A DNA stretch of 6,675 nucleotides, from assembly GCA_028282045.1 (NCBI GenBank), contig JANQIS010000053.1:1-6675 (forward strand). The letters run 5' to 3'. The notes under the pieces are model-generated. The model did not search any database. It was not told the DNA's origin and saw only the letters and a list, made by a program, of their open reading frames with translations. Both the position numbers and the translations under genes were made by a program. The stretch comes from Gammaproteobacteria bacterium (lineage in GTDB: Bacteria > Pseudomonadota > Gammaproteobacteria > Francisellales > CACEW01). Of this stretch, positions 6,375 to 6,675 are shown one piece after another (the stretch's first letter is position 1; every line of letters begins with the position of its first letter).

Positions 6375-6675
6375 AACATGAAATTACTATAGTCGGTGCG
6401 GGTATTATTGGTATTTGTTCAGCACTTTGGCTACAACAGGCTGACTTTAAAGTCACCTTAATAGACCGTGATCAGCCAGGCCATGGTGCCTCATTCGGTA
6501 ATGCATGCTCTTTCATGGGCCACCATTTTATCCCGCTTTCAACGCCAGGCGTGTGGAAAAAAATACCGGCGTTCTTGTTTGATAAAGAATCGGCATTTAA
6601 ATTACAAACCGCTTATTTACCCAATGTATTACCTTGGTTGCTACGATTTTTATGGTCTTCGCGCAGGCATGTATT
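6371..6675 (+). CDS. FAD-dependent oxidoreductase, DadA-like, partial (5' part)
   Basis: The first 101 codons of a flavoprotein of the DAO/DadA family run off the right edge. Such enzymes oxidise D-amino acids or other secondary amines with FAD and pass electrons to the respiratory chain. Seen: an N-terminal Rossmann beta-alpha-beta unit, EITIVGAGIIGICSALWL with GxGxxG at residues 9-14, then KVTLID ending in the ribose-binding Asp32, and GASFGNA at 39-45. The later TPGVWKKIPAFLFD and LPWLLRFLWSSR blocks are typical of DadA-like proteins. Where many relatives read GNAGG(I/M), this one reads GNACSFMGHH. The ATG shares ATGA with the malic enzyme stop and has no ribosome binding site of its own, pointing to translational coupling. 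The substrate cannot be assigned without the C-terminal part; D-alanine, which yields pyruvate, is one guess consistent with the neighbour. Confidence 0.82.
   Translation, partial: MKHEITIVGAGIIGICSALWLQQADFKVTLIDRDQPGHGASFGNACSFMGHHFIPLSTPGVWKKIPAFLFDKESAFKLQTAYLPNVLPWLLRFLWSSRRHV

Noticed and set aside
6154..6456. Minus-strand ORF of 100 codons across the maeA/oxidoreductase junction
   Set aside because: It is antisense to two well-supported coding regions and shows no recognisable domain.

Overview
The window is ordinary chromosomal DNA from a gammaproteobacterium. It is moderately AT-rich, and its housekeeping proteins (Psd, DgkA, a MaeA-type malic enzyme, an EpmA-like tail) resemble the Escherichia coli versions along their length. 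The species cannot be named from the sequence. A broken epmA copy and an orphan membrane-hairpin protein with an acidic, serine-rich head are the kind of content seen in host-associated lineages, but that is only an inference.

Left part (1-1264). The window opens with about 80 bases that I cannot assign. They run into the last ~58 codons of epmA (EF-P beta-lysyltransferase), which has lost its upstream part inside the window. It converges on psd (phosphatidylserine decarboxylase, minus strand), and the two stop codons overlap. The psd gene looks intact, with its Asp/His/Ser residues and processing site in place. A 177-base spacer follows with nothing recognisable in it.

Middle (1265-2719). 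A minus-strand gene encodes an unrecognised protein: a serine/acid-rich head, a helical middle and a paired hydrophobic hairpin. Its start is uncertain. I prefer an internal ATG behind GGGAGG, which leaves about 540 bases between this gene and the divergent symporter gene. That gap holds a G7 tract, a possible 46-codon ORF ending in TAATG, an extended -10 promoter and a four-codon ORF with a good ribosome binding site just before the symporter.

Right part (2720-6675). Four genes lie on the plus strand: a sodium:solute symporter (SSS family), dgkA (diacylglycerol kinase), an NAD-type malic enzyme and the first 101 codons of a DadA-like FAD oxidoreductase. The malic enzyme has its own extended -10 promoter and is joined to the oxidoreductase by an ATGA overlap. 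The pair may feed pyruvate from malate and from an amine or D-amino acid; psd and dgkA both serve phospholipid turnover.

I found no convincing new system. The best leads are the broken epmA and its left junction, the hairpin protein with its ambiguous 5' end, the stop codon just after a good start upstream of the symporter, and an Asp-to-Asn change at a metal-ligand position of the malic enzyme.
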